Shown: piece by piece, positions 26,471 to 36,627 of the stretch
Layout: the number at the start of each line of letters is the position of its first letter
How positions within the stretch are numbered: the stretch's first letter is position 1
Translations under genes and position numbers: made by a program
Source of the DNA: an uncultured Clostridia bacterium
Lineage (GTDB): Bacteria; Bacillota; Clostridia; Christensenellales; Borkfalkiaceae
Assembly: GCA_944327625.1 (NCBI GenBank)
Contig: CALVHL010000002.1
Location: 91,263 to 155,262 of the forward strand
DNA length: 64,000 nucleotides
Direction of reading: 5' to 3'
Notes under the pieces: generated by a model
What the model was told of the DNA's origin: nothing
The model's database searches: none
What the model saw: the letters and a program-made list of their open reading frames with translations, nothing else

Positions 26471-27483
26471 CAGTCATCCTGCGTCTTTTTGAGCGACGCC
26501 TTGTGAGCCTCTCTTATTTTCTGTTCTATCTCTGCCGCAAACGCGGGGTTGGCTTTGAGGTATTCCCTCATCTTCTCCCTGCCGTTTGCGATCTTTTCGT
26601 CGTTATAGCTGAACCACGCGCCACTCTTTGTCAGCACGTTATAGTCCACGCCGAGGTCGATAAGACAGCCCTCCTGCGATATGCCCTCGCCGTAAATAAT
26701 GTCAAATTCGGCAACCTTGAAGGGAGGCGCAACCTTATTCTTGACGACTTTCGCCTTTGCGCGGTTGCCGACTATCTCGCCGTCGGCTTTGAGCGCGTCT
26801 GCCTTTCTTATGTCGAGACGGACGGAAGCGAAGTATTTGAGCGCCTTGCCGCCGGGCGTCGTCTCGGGGTTGCCGAACATTACGCCCACCTTCTCCCTCA
26901 GCTGGTTGATGAAGATGACGCAGGTCTTGGAGCGATTAGTTATGGCGGTCAGCTTTCTGAGCGCCTGCGACATCAGCCTTGCGAGCAGGCCGACGTGGGA
27001 ATCGCCCATATCGCCCTCTATCTCCGCCTTAGGCGTGAGAGCCGCAACCGAGTCGACGACGATGACGTCTACCGCACTCGAACGGACGAGCGATTCGCAG
27101 ATGTCGAGCGCCTGTTCGCCCGTGTCGGGTTGGGAGATGTAGAGCTCGTCAATCTTTACGCCGAGCGCCTTGGCATAGACCGCGTCGAGCGCGTGCTCGG
27201 CATCGATAAACGCCGCAACGCCGCCCATCTTCTGCGTCTCCGCAATGATATGCAGGGCGACGGTCGTCTTGCCCGAAGATTCGGGACCGTATATTTCGAG
27301 AATTCTGCCTCTGGGAACGCCGCCTACGCCGAGGGCGAGGTCAAGCGATATGCAACCCGTGGGGATTACTTCAAGTTCGGTATTGACGTTGTCGTCGCCG
27401 AGCTTCATAATCGCACCCTTGCCGTACTGCTTTTCTATCATTGCTATGGTAGAGTTCAGCGCTTTGAGTTTTTCTTCGTTCAT
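26470..27483 (-). CDS. recA: Recombinase A
   Basis: DNA strand exchange and SOS coprotease. 337 residues; Walker [10 protein letters not shown] at 66-73, Walker [13 protein letters not shown] near 142, L2 region with [26 protein letters not shown]. Good AGGAG site eight bases before the ATG. No obvious LexA box is visible just upstream; it appears to be transcribed with cinA and pgsA, an arrangement known from other Firmicutes. Confidence 0.98.
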   Translation of the reverse strand: MNEEKLKALNSTIAMIEKQYGKGAIMKLGDDNVNTELEVIPTGCISLDLALGVGGVPRGRILEIYGPESSGKTTVALHIIAETQKMGGVAAFIDAEHALDAVYAKALGVKIDELYISQPDTGEQALDICESLVRSSAVDVIVVDSVAALTPKAEIEGDMGDSHVGLLARLMSQALRKLTAITNRSKTCVIFINQLREKVGVMFGNPETTPGGKALKYFASVRLDIRKADALKADGEIVGNRAKAKVVKNKVAPPFKVAEFDIIYGEGISQEGCLIDLGVDYNVLTKSGAWFSYNDEKIANGREKMREYLKANPAFAAEIEQKIREAHKASLKKTQDD

Positions 27484-27498
27484 ATATCTATCTCCTAA

Positions 27499-28587
27499 TT
27501 ATTTTAACCGTTTGTATGCAAGGAAAAGCGCCTGGTTGATCGCCGTTTCCGTAATTTTATTTCTGTCGCCGACAAAATTGAATTTATATACGGCGACGTC
27601 CTCGCCGACGGCAACGCCGATATAGGCGAGCCCGACGGGTTTTGCCGTATTGTCGGACGCAGGTCCGGCAATGCCCGTTGTCGAAATGCCTACGTCGCAG
27701 TTGCCCGTTGAAATAAGCCCCGTCGCCATCTGCGAAGCCGTCTCGGCAGAGACCGCGCCACACTGTTTGAGCGTCAGTTCCTTGACGCCGAGCCGCTGCA
27801 TTTTCGCCTCGTTGGAATAGGTGTTGAGCCCCTCGAAATAGACCTCGGAAGCGCCCGCCACGTCTACTATGCGCTTGCCTACTCCTCCGCCCGTGAACGA
27901 TTCGGCAATGCCGAGCTTCATTCTGCGGAGCTTCAAAAGCCTAACGAGCTGCCGCGCGAGCGTGATGTCTTCAAGCGCGTAGACGTAATCGCCGAGCGCC
28001 GCGACGAGCATTGAGATTGCCTTATCGAGAAGCATTTTGGGCGTAACGTCCGAATAGACTATTTCCATGCGGAAATCGCCGTAATTTTCTTCGAGATTGA
28101 ACAGCACCTCGGGGGCGTTATTCTCCCTGCAGAGCGCCTTGACCTCCCCCACCGCGTCATTTATGACCGAATAGGGCGCACCGACGAAGCGGATGAACGT
28201 GCGGGCGTATTTTACCGAATATCGGGCATTGAGGACGTCGATGATGTCCTTTGCCGTCAGCCTGTTGGCGACGTCGGAAAATACCATAAACACGTTTACT
28301 TCGCAGCGCAGTATGCCGACGGAGTCGAACTGAGCCGCGCACACGCCCGAAATGAACTTCTTTAAGGTCTGTTCCATGCGCGACGGACAGACGACGAGGA
28401 GATTGGCATAATTCTCCCGCCCGTCGTTGATCGCCCCGACTATGCCGTCAGAGTCGTCGAATGCAATTCTCGATACCTTGTCGAAATAAAAGCCGCCGCC
28501 CGCAAGACTTTTAAGCCATTCTTCGGCAACGCCGAAGTCGAGGGATCGGCGTGTATCGAAGACGAGCATTGCAAGTTTGCCGCGCAT
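27499..28587 (-). CDS. cinA: CinA-family protein with divergent N-terminal half
   Basis: The C-terminal half (about residues 200-362) is a clear CinA/PncC nicotinamide-nucleotide amidase domain: KLGIAESFTGGGVGKRI, GASEVYFEGLNTYSNEAKMQRLGV, CGAVSAETASQMATG and STTGIAGP. The N-terminal half should be a MoaB-like pyrophosphatase domain, but its usual GxGPTxDD motif is not recognisable. I chose ATG 28587 because AAGGAG lies eight bases upstream; an ATG seven codons earlier overlaps the pgsA stop and lacks a site. Placement before recA is the classic cinA-recA order. Confidence 0.85.
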   Translation of the reverse strand: MRGKLAMLVFDTRRSLDFGVAEEWLKSLAGGGFYFDKVSRIAFDDSDGIVGAINDGRENYANLLVVCPSRMEQTLKKFISGVCAAQFDSVGILRCEVNVFMVFSDVANRLTAKDIIDVLNARYSVKYARTFIRFVGAPYSVINDAVGEVKALCRENNAPEVLFNLEENYGDFRMEIVYSDVTPKMLLDKAISMLVAALGDYVYALEDITLARQLVRLLKLRRMKLGIAESFTGGGVGKRIVDVAGASEVYFEGLNTYSNEAKMQRLGVKELTLKQCGAVSAETASQMATGLISTGNCDVGISTTGIAGPASDNTAKPVGLAYIGVAVGEDVAVYKFNFVGDRNKITETAINQALFLAYKRLK

Positions 28588-28604
28588 GACACTTTCTCCT
28601 TCAT

Positions 28605-29261
28605 TCATCTTTTAAGTACTTCGATATTTTTAACTATATAGTTTATTCCCGAAATGACGGTCAGCACCGCCGCGAGCGCAAACACCGCAAGCCCCGCGCA
28701 GTTGAGAGCGAGCATTGCCGTTCCGTCGAAAAATTCGGCAAATCCGCCGTATATGAGCAGCAAAACTATGCTGACGTCCTGACATACGGTCTTTACCTTG
28801 CCGACCTTATCCGCCGCGATTACTATGCCTGCGTCCGCCGCAACCATCCTGAACCCGCTTATTATCATCTCCCTTGCAAGAATGAGCGCGACGCAGCAGC
28901 CCGCAGCGATTATCGCCCACTCCCCGAGATAGAGGGTAAAGAATTCGGGAACGGTCAGAAGAATGACCGTCGCCGCCGAGACGAGCACCTTGTCGGCAAT
29001 GGGATCGAGAAATTTGCCGAGATTGGTGACGAGCGAATACTTACGCGCGAGGTAGCCGTCGAGGAAGTCGGTAAAACTTGCCAGCGCGAATACGCCCAGC
29101 GCAACGAAATAGTGACCTGCAAATTGCAAGTAGAAAAAGAGCACAAAGAGCGGTATCATGACCATTCGCATGATAGTCAGCTTGTTGGGCAGGTTCATTA
29201 CCCCCTTGCCCGCGACAAACTTATATACGCCGCTCTCCTTATCTATTTGTTCATCATTCAT
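28605..29261 (-). CDS. pgsA: CDP-diacylglycerol-glycerol-3-phosphate phosphatidyltransferase PgsA
   Basis: Membrane enzyme making phosphatidylglycerophosphate, precursor of phosphatidylglycerol. About 218 residues with several membrane segments and the CDP-alcohol phosphatidyltransferase signature DGYLARKYSLVTNLGKFLD followed by PIAD near residues 67-90, matching DG-x2-AR-x8-G-x3-D-x3-D. ATG 29261 is chosen: GGGAG is nine bases upstream, whereas the in-frame TTG two codons earlier is too close. It overlaps rimO slightly. Confidence 0.94.
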   Translation of the reverse strand: MNDEQIDKESGVYKFVAGKGVMNLPNKLTIMRMVMIPLFVLFFYLQFAGHYFVALGVFALASFTDFLDGYLARKYSLVTNLGKFLDPIADKVLVSAATVILLTVPEFFTLYLGEWAIIAAGCCVALILAREMIISGFRMVAADAGIVIAADKVGKVKTVCQDVSIVLLLIYGGFAEFFDGTAMLALNCAGLAVFALAAVLTVISGINYIVKNIEVLKR

Positions 29262-30591
29262 CTTCAAAATCTCCCGTGGCGCCGAACATATCGTATCCGT
29301 CGTCAGAAGTAATAATTACGTCGTACCATTCGCCCTGAACGGCTTCGTTTGCGTTGAAATAGACCTTGCCGTCAATGTCGGGCGCGGAAAAATATGCTCT
29401 GCCGACAAAACAGTTGCGCTCATAGTCGATGCCGTCGCAGAGCACGCGCACGCTCCTGCCGATAAAGCCGTCGAGAAATTGCTTGCTTATCTGACGCTGT
29501 ACGGCGTACAGCTTTCTGACGCGCCTACGCTTTACGCCGTAAGGCACCTGCCCTGCAAGCTTATACGCGGGCGTGTCGGGCTCTCTCGAATAGGCAAAGA
29601 ACCCGCAGTTTGTAAGCCTTGCCTCTCTGAGGAAGTCGCACATTGCGTCGCACTCCTCCTCCGTCTCGGTCGGAAAACCTGTTATAAAGGTCGACCTGAC
29701 GGCAATTTCGGGGACGGCCTCGCGCAGCTTTTTCAGAAGGTCGAGATAGCTTTGGCGGCTGCCTCGCCTGTTCATGAGTTTTAGCACCCTGTCCTCGCTG
29801 TGCTGGAGCGGTATATCGATATATTTGACTATCTTGGGGTTATCCCTTATCTCGGCGATGAGCTCGTCGTCTATCATATCGGGATAACAGTACAATAATC
29901 TTACACTACTAATGTTGACAAGCGTTGTCAGGTTTTTTAAAAAAGTTACAAGAAATTTTTTGCCGTACAGGTCGGTGCCGTAGCGCGAGACGTCCTGCGC
30001 GACAAGGATAAGCTCGCTTACCTCGCCGAGGTTTTCAGCCTCTTTCAAAAGCTTTTCCATCTCATAACTTCTGTACCGCCCGCGTATTTTGGGAATGAGG
30101 CAGTACGTACAGAAATTATTGCAGCCGTCGGCAATTTTAAGATAGGCATAATGACAGGGGGTAGTGAGCACCCGTCTGTCGGTTATAAGTTCTTCGCCCT
30201 TTCCGACTAAGTTTACCCTGTCCCCCCTATAAGATTTTTCAAGCGCGTCGAACAGCGAGGCATAGTCGTCTATGCCTAAGAACACGTCGACTTCGGGCAG
30301 TCCGTCGAATATTTCGCCTATATATTTCTGCGGCAGACAGCCCGTCACGACTATCTTTTCGAGATTTTCGCTGCGCTCGGCGGCACAGCCGACTATCGTC
30401 TCGATAGCCTCTTTCCTCGCCTCGTTTAAAAACGCGCAGGTGTTGATGATGAGAATATTTGCCAGACTTTCGTCGTCGGTAATCTCGCAGCCCCTATCCC
30501 TGACGAGCTGTAACAATTTCTCGCTGTCTACGCGGTTCTTGTCGCAGCCGAGGGATATGAGCCCGAATTTCTTTGAAGTAAAATCAATCAT
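29254..30591 (-). CDS. rimO: Ribosomal protein S12 methylthiotransferase RimO
   Basis: Radical-SAM enzyme adding a methylthio group to the conserved Asp of S12. The 445-residue protein has the N-terminal UPF0004 cluster cysteines (GLISLGCDKNRVDSE, NTCAF, VVTGCLPQKY), the radical-SAM motif DGCNNFCTYCLIPKIRG near residue 143 and a C-terminal TRAM domain. The GCDKNRVDSE opening is typical of RimO rather than MiaB. It overlaps ftsK by eight bases. Confidence 0.95.
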   Translation of the reverse strand: MIDFTSKKFGLISLGCDKNRVDSEKLLQLVRDRGCEITDDESLANILIINTCAFLNEARKEAIETIVGCAAERSENLEKIVVTGCLPQKYIGEIFDGLPEVDVFLGIDDYASLFDALEKSYRGDRVNLVGKGEELITDRRVLTTPCHYAYLKIADGCNNFCTYCLIPKIRGRYRSYEMEKLLKEAENLGEVSELILVAQDVSRYGTDLYGKKFLVTFLKNLTTLVNISSVRLLYCYPDMIDDELIAEIRDNPKIVKYIDIPLQHSEDRVLKLMNRRGSRQSYLDLLKKLREAVPEIAVRSTFITGFPTETEEECDAMCDFLREARLTNCGFFAYSREPDTPAYKLAGQVPYGVKRRRVRKLYAVQRQISKQFLDGFIGRSVRVLCDGIDYERNCFVGRAYFSAPDIDGKVYFNANEAVQGEWYDVIITSDDGYDMFGATGDFEDE

Positions 30592-33500
30592 CGATGTCTC
30601 CGTAAGTTCTTACGAATTCCTCCTTGGAAAGCAGCACCTTTCTCGGCTTAGAGCCCTCCGACTGGGTGACATAGTTCATATTCTCCATCCAGTCGATTAT
30701 CTTACAGGCCTTCATATAGCCGATGGGGAAGCGGCGCTGAATCATCGAAACCGAGGCCTGATTGTTGGTTACGCAGAATTTGAGCGCCTTGATGAAGGTG
30801 TCGTCTATCTTGGTCTCGACGTTGCCGCTCGGTTCGTCGGATGCAGTATCCTGGGGTTCTTCGACGGTATTTATAAAGTCGGAAACGCTCTGGTCGAAGT
30901 AACATTCGTTATTCTGCTTGACGAAGTCGGTGACGCGCTGAACTTCGGGCGTGTCGATGAAACAGCCCTGTATTCTGGCGAGTTCGGGGTTCTCGGCAGA
31001 ACGGAAATAGCAGTCGCCCTTGCCGAGCAGCTTTTCCGCGCCGCCGATATCGAATATACATCTCGAATCGTCGAAGGAGTTGACCTTAAAGCCTATTCGC
31101 GTAGGCAGGTTGGACTTGATAAGTCCCGTAATGCAGTCGACGGACGGTCTCTGGGTTGCAAGAATGAGGTGTATGCCGCAGGCCCTCGCCTTCTGCACGA
31201 GCCTTATTATTCTGCCCTCTATGTCCTTCTTTGCCTGCAACATGAGGTCGCCGAACTCGTCGAGAATGATGACTATCTTGGGGAGCTTCTCCTCTCCCTC
31301 CGTAAGGTGAGCGTTGTATTCGCTGAGGTTCTTCGTGGCGACGCCCTTTTCGGTCATCTCCTTAAAGAGCTGATAGCGCCTCTCCATTTCCTTTATTGCC
31401 CAGTTGAGCGCCTTTATTGCCTTATCGACGTCGTAAATTATCTCGTTGATCATCAGATGAGGCAATTTGTCGTAGGAAATGAACTCTACCTGTTTGGGAT
31501 CGACGAGAATAAATCTCAGATCTTCGGGGCCGTACTTGTAGAGCAGGCTGATGATGAGCGCGCTGAGGCAGATACTCTTACCGCTGCCCGTAGTACCTGC
31601 GACCAGAAGATGAGGCATCTTGGTTATGTCGGGGCAGACCACCTTACCGTCGACGTCCTTGCCGAATGCAAAGCAGAGCGAATTGGGCTTGCTGTTTATA
31701 AACTGACTGCTCGACAGTATGGTTTTAAGCCCGACGATCGAACGCGAGGAATTGGGAACCTCGACGGAGATTGCGCCTTTTGAATAGTTGAGGTAGGCGT
31801 TTACGTTCTCCTTCATGAGCGCCATTGCTATCGATTCCCTGTATTTGAGGGCGTTCTTTATGTTGGTCTTATCCTTGATTATCACGTCGTAGCGGGTAAT
31901 CGCAGGGCCGACGACGACGTTGGCAACTTCGCTGGCAATGCGGAAATTTTCAAGCGTTTCGCAGATTATCTGCTTGCTTTCCTCAATTTCCGCCGTATTG
32001 ACGTTGGTATTTTCGGGATAGTCGTCCAGAAGGTCAAGCTTCGGGCGGACATACTTCTTCCATACGTGGCGCGGCTTTTCTTCTGCCTTGGGCGCCTCCT
32101 CGGCGGGCTTTGGACTGTCGGCGACGTTGCGGACGTCAGGCTGAACAGCCTGAACGGGCTGGACGGGCTGAACGGGCTGCCTTGCCGGATTATCGGCAGT
32201 CGGCGCAACGCCCGTGCGGGCATTATCCCCCATCGTCTCTCTCCTCGGCACGTCGACAAGCCCGTCTACGGGGCCGAGAATATCGTCGTCGGCGTAGAGG
32301 TCGTCGGACTTCTCGCTGTCATCGTAGATATTTTCTATATTCCTTTCGCTTCTGTCGGCGCTTCTGTCGCGGTTGGAGAGCGCGGAAACGTCGGGCTCTA
32401 TCCTGTCGTTTTTGAGACGGGGATTAGAGCTGCTGAACAGATTGAAAAGGCTGTTCCTCTCCCCGCGCGAAGCCGTCGAGGGCTGTTCCGCGCTCTGCGA
32501 ACGGCTATCGTCGGCAGGCAGTTGCGAAGACATATCGCGGGATTGCGAAGGTATCTCCCTGCCCTGCGCGAAACTGTCGCGGGGCTGCGAGGGCATTTCC
32601 CTGCTCTGCGCGAAACTGTCGCGAGATTGCGAAGGTATTTCCCTGCTCTGCGCGAAACTGTCGCGAGATTGCGAAGGTATTTCCCTGCCCTGCGTAAAGC
32701 TGTCGCGAGATTGCGAAGGAATGTTGTAAATTCCGCCGTCGTCGGGAATTGCGGGGTTAATCTGTTCGCGAGAAGTAAATCTGTCGGTGAAAAGCGCCGA
32801 AGAACGCTCGCGCGAGCCGAAATCGGGGGTTGCAGCGGGCGCGGACTGAACTATATTATCGTCATGCTCGACAGAAACTCCGTCGTCCGCCGCATCAGTC
32901 AGATCGTCGGGCTCGTCGGATATAAAGGAGTTATCCTCCTCCGTCCTGCCGACGGAATAACTGTTGTACATTGCGTCGCCCGACGGCAGGTCGAGGTTGT
33001 CGACGGGGGTATCGCCGTAGATATACGAGGGCGCATTTTCTGCGGGCGAAGCGCTTTCCGCCTTTGCGGCATAGCTCTGGGTATATGTGCCGCCCTGCTC
33101 CGCACTTGCGGGCGAAGCCGCGTCGTTATTCTGCGCGGGGCGGTTGCCGCTTGAAAAACTGCGCCAATAGTCGTCGTTATTGCGGACGGGGTGATTGAAA
33201 TAAGAGCTCTCATTGTAGATCATATTGCGGCGATAGCTCTCGGCGGCGAACTCTCCCGGCTCGAAAAGTATCTTCCTGCCGAGCTTCTCGCGGGAGAACT
33301 TGTCCTCGTCGATGTCGCGCTGTTCGCTCGTCCTGCCAGCGTTGCCGTAGACGGGCGCACCGCTTGCGGGCTGAGTATAGCTCTGCGCGGGTGCGGCATA
33401 CGCCGCGTTCTGCGGCTGAGCCGTCCGCGCGTATCCCGCCGACTTGGGGTTGGTGACTATTTCAAGGTTTTCGTTTACCGAATAGAGGTTATCGGCGGGC

Positions 33501-34117
33501 TGCTCCTCCGCAGGCGCCTCTGCCTTGGGGGCTGCCTCGGCAATCGGCTGTTCCTTTGCGGAAGAACGCACGATATTGCCGAGCACTACGTTGCGGAGCG
33601 AAAGGGAAGCAATATAGCCCGAAAGCAGCGTTAGAAGCGAAAAGATGACGTAAGCGGCGATAAAGGTCATGACCTTAGCGACGGGATAGACGATAAGTCC
33701 GCTTATTACCCCGCCGAAAGTATAGCCCGAAAAGCCTGCCGAAGCGTTGTTATAGCATGCCGAAAGATATGCACCGTAGCTGTCGAGCGCATAGTCGCGG
33801 GTGCTGACCGAATGAAACAGCAGGAAAAGACAGGTAACGCAGAGCGCGATATACACTATGACGCGCATTTTGAGCTTTATCTTCTTGTCGAACGCAAGGC
33901 GGACGCCGCCGTAAACGCAGAGCGCGACGACGAGAAACGACGCATAGCCGAAAGTTCCGTACATAAAAGTACAGATGCCCGAACCGATTATTCCGAATAC
34001 GAGTTTATTTGTCAGAAGTATTACGGTGACTATTCCGCTGAACAGCAGCAGCGTCACCCCCAGCGTCTCTTTGGTAAGTATGTATGATTGTTTGTCGTTG
34101 AAATGTTTTTTGCCCAC
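30584..34117 (-). CDS. ftsK: FtsK/SpoIIIE DNA translocase
   Basis: Septal DNA pump of 1177 residues. Residues about 18-175 contain four membrane helices. A long low-complexity linker (about 190-690) contains a 14-residue repeat of PSQSRDSFAQ type and a QPVQPVQPVQAVQP stretch. The motor has Walker A AGTTGSGKS with Lys near residue 847, and Walker B VIILDEFGDLM. The C-terminal gamma winged helix covers about residues 1100-1177 (RRFPIGYMKACKIIDWME). Start is GTG 34117 with GGGAGAAA upstream. Lacking sporulation neighbours, it is best called FtsK-like. Confidence 0.96.
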   Translation of the reverse strand: MGKKHFNDKQSYILTKETLGVTLLLFSGIVTVILLTNKLVFGIIGSGICTFMYGTFGYASFLVVALCVYGGVRLAFDKKIKLKMRVIVYIALCVTCLFLLFHSVSTRDYALDSYGAYLSACYNNASAGFSGYTFGGVISGLIVYPVAKVMTFIAAYVIFSLLTLLSGYIASLSLRNVVLGNIVRSSAKEQPIAEAAPKAEAPAEEQPADNLYSVNENLEIVTNPKSAGYARTAQPQNAAYAAPAQSYTQPASGAPVYGNAGRTSEQRDIDEDKFSREKLGRKILFEPGEFAAESYRRNMIYNESSYFNHPVRNNDDYWRSFSSGNRPAQNNDAASPASAEQGGTYTQSYAAKAESASPAENAPSYIYGDTPVDNLDLPSGDAMYNSYSVGRTEEDNSFISDEPDDLTDAADDGVSVEHDDNIVQSAPAATPDFGSRERSSALFTDRFTSREQINPAIPDDGGIYNIPSQSRDSFTQGREIPSQSRDSFAQSREIPSQSRDSFAQSREMPSQPRDSFAQGREIPSQSRDMSSQLPADDSRSQSAEQPSTASRGERNSLFNLFSSSNPRLKNDRIEPDVSALSNRDRSADRSERNIENIYDDSEKSDDLYADDDILGPVDGLVDVPRRETMGDNARTGVAPTADNPARQPVQPVQPVQAVQPDVRNVADSPKPAEEAPKAEEKPRHVWKKYVRPKLDLLDDYPENTNVNTAEIEESKQIICETLENFRIASEVANVVVGPAITRYDVIIKDKTNIKNALKYRESIAMALMKENVNAYLNYSKGAISVEVPNSSRSIVGLKTILSSSQFINSKPNSLCFAFGKDVDGKVVCPDITKMPHLLVAGTTGSGKSICLSALIISLLYKYGPEDLRFILVDPKQVEFISYDKLPHLMINEIIYDVDKAIKALNWAIKEMERRYQLFKEMTEKGVATKNLSEYNAHLTEGEEKLPKIVIILDEFGDLMLQAKKDIEGRIIRLVQKARACGIHLILATQRPSVDCITGLIKSNLPTRIGFKVNSFDDSRCIFDIGGAEKLLGKGDCYFRSAENPELARIQGCFIDTPEVQRVTDFVKQNNECYFDQSVSDFINTVEEPQDTASDEPSGNVETKIDDTFIKALKFCVTNNQASVSMIQRRFPIGYMKACKIIDWMENMNYVTQSEGSKPRKVLLSKEEFVRTYGDIDD
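32536..32724 (-). repeat. 42-bp tandem repeat within the ftsK linker
   Basis: About four and a half copies of a 42-base in-frame unit encoding 14 residues (IPSQSRDSFAQGRE type). Two central units (32599-32640 and 32641-32682) are identical and the outer ones vary. It lies in the disordered linker, so copy number can change without a frameshift. Confidence 0.85.
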
Positions 34118-34152
34118 GGCAACTTTCTCCCGATAACATTTTGCTACTCTAT

Positions 34153-34181
34153 ATTATACCATTGCGGGCGCAAAAAAACAA
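34153..34181 (-). promoter_or_regulatory. Promoter of the ftsK-nadE unit
   Basis: TTGTTT-17-TATAAT with an extended TGG before the -10; the leader of about 30 bases carries the GGGAG site of ftsK. Confidence 0.65.
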
Positions 34182-34202
34182 CAAAATGACTATCAAAAAT
34201 AT

Positions 34203-34232
34203 AAAAAAAGCGCACCCTTTCAGAGAGTGCGC
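34203..34232 (-). terminator. ilvC terminator
   Basis: GCGCAC/GTGCGC stem followed by seven T on the minus strand, about 20 bases after the ilvC stop. Confidence 0.85.
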
Positions 34233-34254
34233 CTCTTTTCACAATTATAATGAA

Positions 34255-35316
<1,062 letters not shown>

Positions 35317-35318
35317 TT

Positions 35319-35347
35319 ATTATATTCTCATAATTTTATTAAGTCAA
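35319..35347 (-). promoter_or_regulatory. ilvC promoter
   Basis: TTGACT-17-TATAAT, about 30 bases of leader before ilvC; too short for a T-box. Confidence 0.75.
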
Positions 35348-35384
35348 GCGTTAAGCGAATTTATTAAAAAAATACTCAAAAAAA

Positions 35385-35413
35385 TTGCATATTTCCGACG
35401 GTTAATGTATAAT
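35385..35413 (+). promoter_or_regulatory. Promoter of the DUF815 ATPase gene
   Basis: TTGCAT-17-TATAAT, divergent from the ilvC promoter and 32 bases before the ATG. Confidence 0.65.
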
Positions 35414-35445
35414 ATATAAAATTTTATACGCGAGTGAATATTTTT

Positions 35446-36627
35446 ATGAATAAAATTATAAACAGACTGACACTTTTGAGGGGACTTGAACAAAACGAGG
35501 CGATATCTGCGCTGTGCGAATACGCCTCCGCCATAGCCGACGGAACGCCCGCCGAGGAAAAATATAACGACCTCATAAGCGCGGTATATTCCTGCGGGGC
35601 GGAGGAGCATTTCCGCGCTTATACTGAAAAGCTGATGCTTACGGACGTGAACGCCTTTTCGCTTGCCTGCGCGGGCGGAGAAAAGGTTTCAGAATTTCTG
35701 AAATCTGCATTCGTCGCGGACGCGGCGGAAATTGAAAGGGCGCTGTCGCTCGTCGCCGATTGCAGAAATTTCCGTCTGGGCGAACACCTCAGATTCAGAG
35801 GGTTAGATTTCGGCAACCTCACCCCCGCCGCCGCAGAAAACTTTTTCAGGGCGAACGGGTACGGAATTTTCATAGACAACAGGGCGTTCACCTACGAGAA
35901 CGGCGCTTTAAAGCCGCTTTCTTCCGTTTCGCCCATAACGCTCGACAAGTTAAAGGACTATGAATACGAAAAGTCGGTGATTAGAAACAACCTCTCCGAC
36001 TTCGTCGGCAACCTGCCCTTCTCGAATATGCTGCTCTACGGCGACAAGGGCACGGGCAAATCTTCCACCGTCCACGCGCTTTTCAATCTTTTCAGCGAAA
36101 GCGGACTGAAAATAATAGAGATTGACAAAAAGGACATCGTAAGCCTCATCGAGGTCAAGCGGCTGGTCGCAAATATACCCCTCAAATTCATCATCTTCAT
36201 CGACGACATCTCGCTCGAAGAAGACGACGAGAGGCTGTCGACACTCAAAGCCGCGCTCGAAGGCTCGGTCTCGGGCGCAGTCGAGAACGTCATGATCATC
36301 GCAACCTCCAACCGCAGGCACATCGTCAAGGAGAGCTTCTCCGACAGACAGAATTCCGTTCACCCCTCCGACCTGCTCGAAGAACAGCTCTCGCTGTCAG
36401 ACAGGTTCGGGCTTACGGTAATGTTCTCCTCGACGGATAAGCCGTCGTATCTGTCCATCGTGAGACAGCTTGCCGCCGACCTTGAAATGACGCTGCCCGA
36501 CGAGACGCTTACCGCGCTTGCAGAGCGCTGGGCAATAGTCAAGGGCGGGCGTTCGCCGAGACGGGCAAAGCAGTTCATAGACTTTGCCTATTCCTGCACC
36601 AAGTCGGGCAGAGAGATAGTATTTTAG
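35446..36627 (+). CDS. DUF815 family AAA ATPase
   Basis: About 393 residues. The N-terminal half (1-180) has no recognised motif. The C-terminal half is a DUF815-type AAA module: LDKLKDYEYEKSVIRNN lead-in, Walker A LLYGDKGTGKSSTVHAL near residue 195, Walker B FIIFIDDISLEEDDERL, and RRHIVKE plus SLSDRFGLTVMF (sensor/arginine-finger region). Function in cells is unknown. ATG 35446 is preferred over the GTG at 35434, although its ribosome site (GAGTG) is weak. The end overlaps the convergent murC end by four bases. Confidence 0.85.
   Translation: MNKIINRLTLLRGLEQNEAISALCEYASAIADGTPAEEKYNDLISAVYSCGAEEHFRAYTEKLMLTDVNAFSLACAGGEKVSEFLKSAFVADAAEIERALSLVADCRNFRLGEHLRFRGLDFGNLTPAAAENFFRANGYGIFIDNRAFTYENGALKPLSSVSPITLDKLKDYEYEKSVIRNNLSDFVGNLPFSNMLLYGDKGTGKSSTVHALFNLFSESGLKIIEIDKKDIVSLIEVKRLVANIPLKFIIFIDDISLEEDDERLSTLKAALEGSVSGAVENVMIIATSNRRHIVKESFSDRQNSVHPSDLLEEQLSLSDRFGLTVMFSSTDKPSYLSIVRQLAADLEMTLPDETLTALAERWAIVKGGRSPRRAKQFIDFAYSCTKSGREIVF

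Noticed and set aside
32536..32724. Possible CRISPR array
   Set aside because: The 42-bp units are directly adjacent without unique spacers and encode an in-frame peptide repeat in FtsK.
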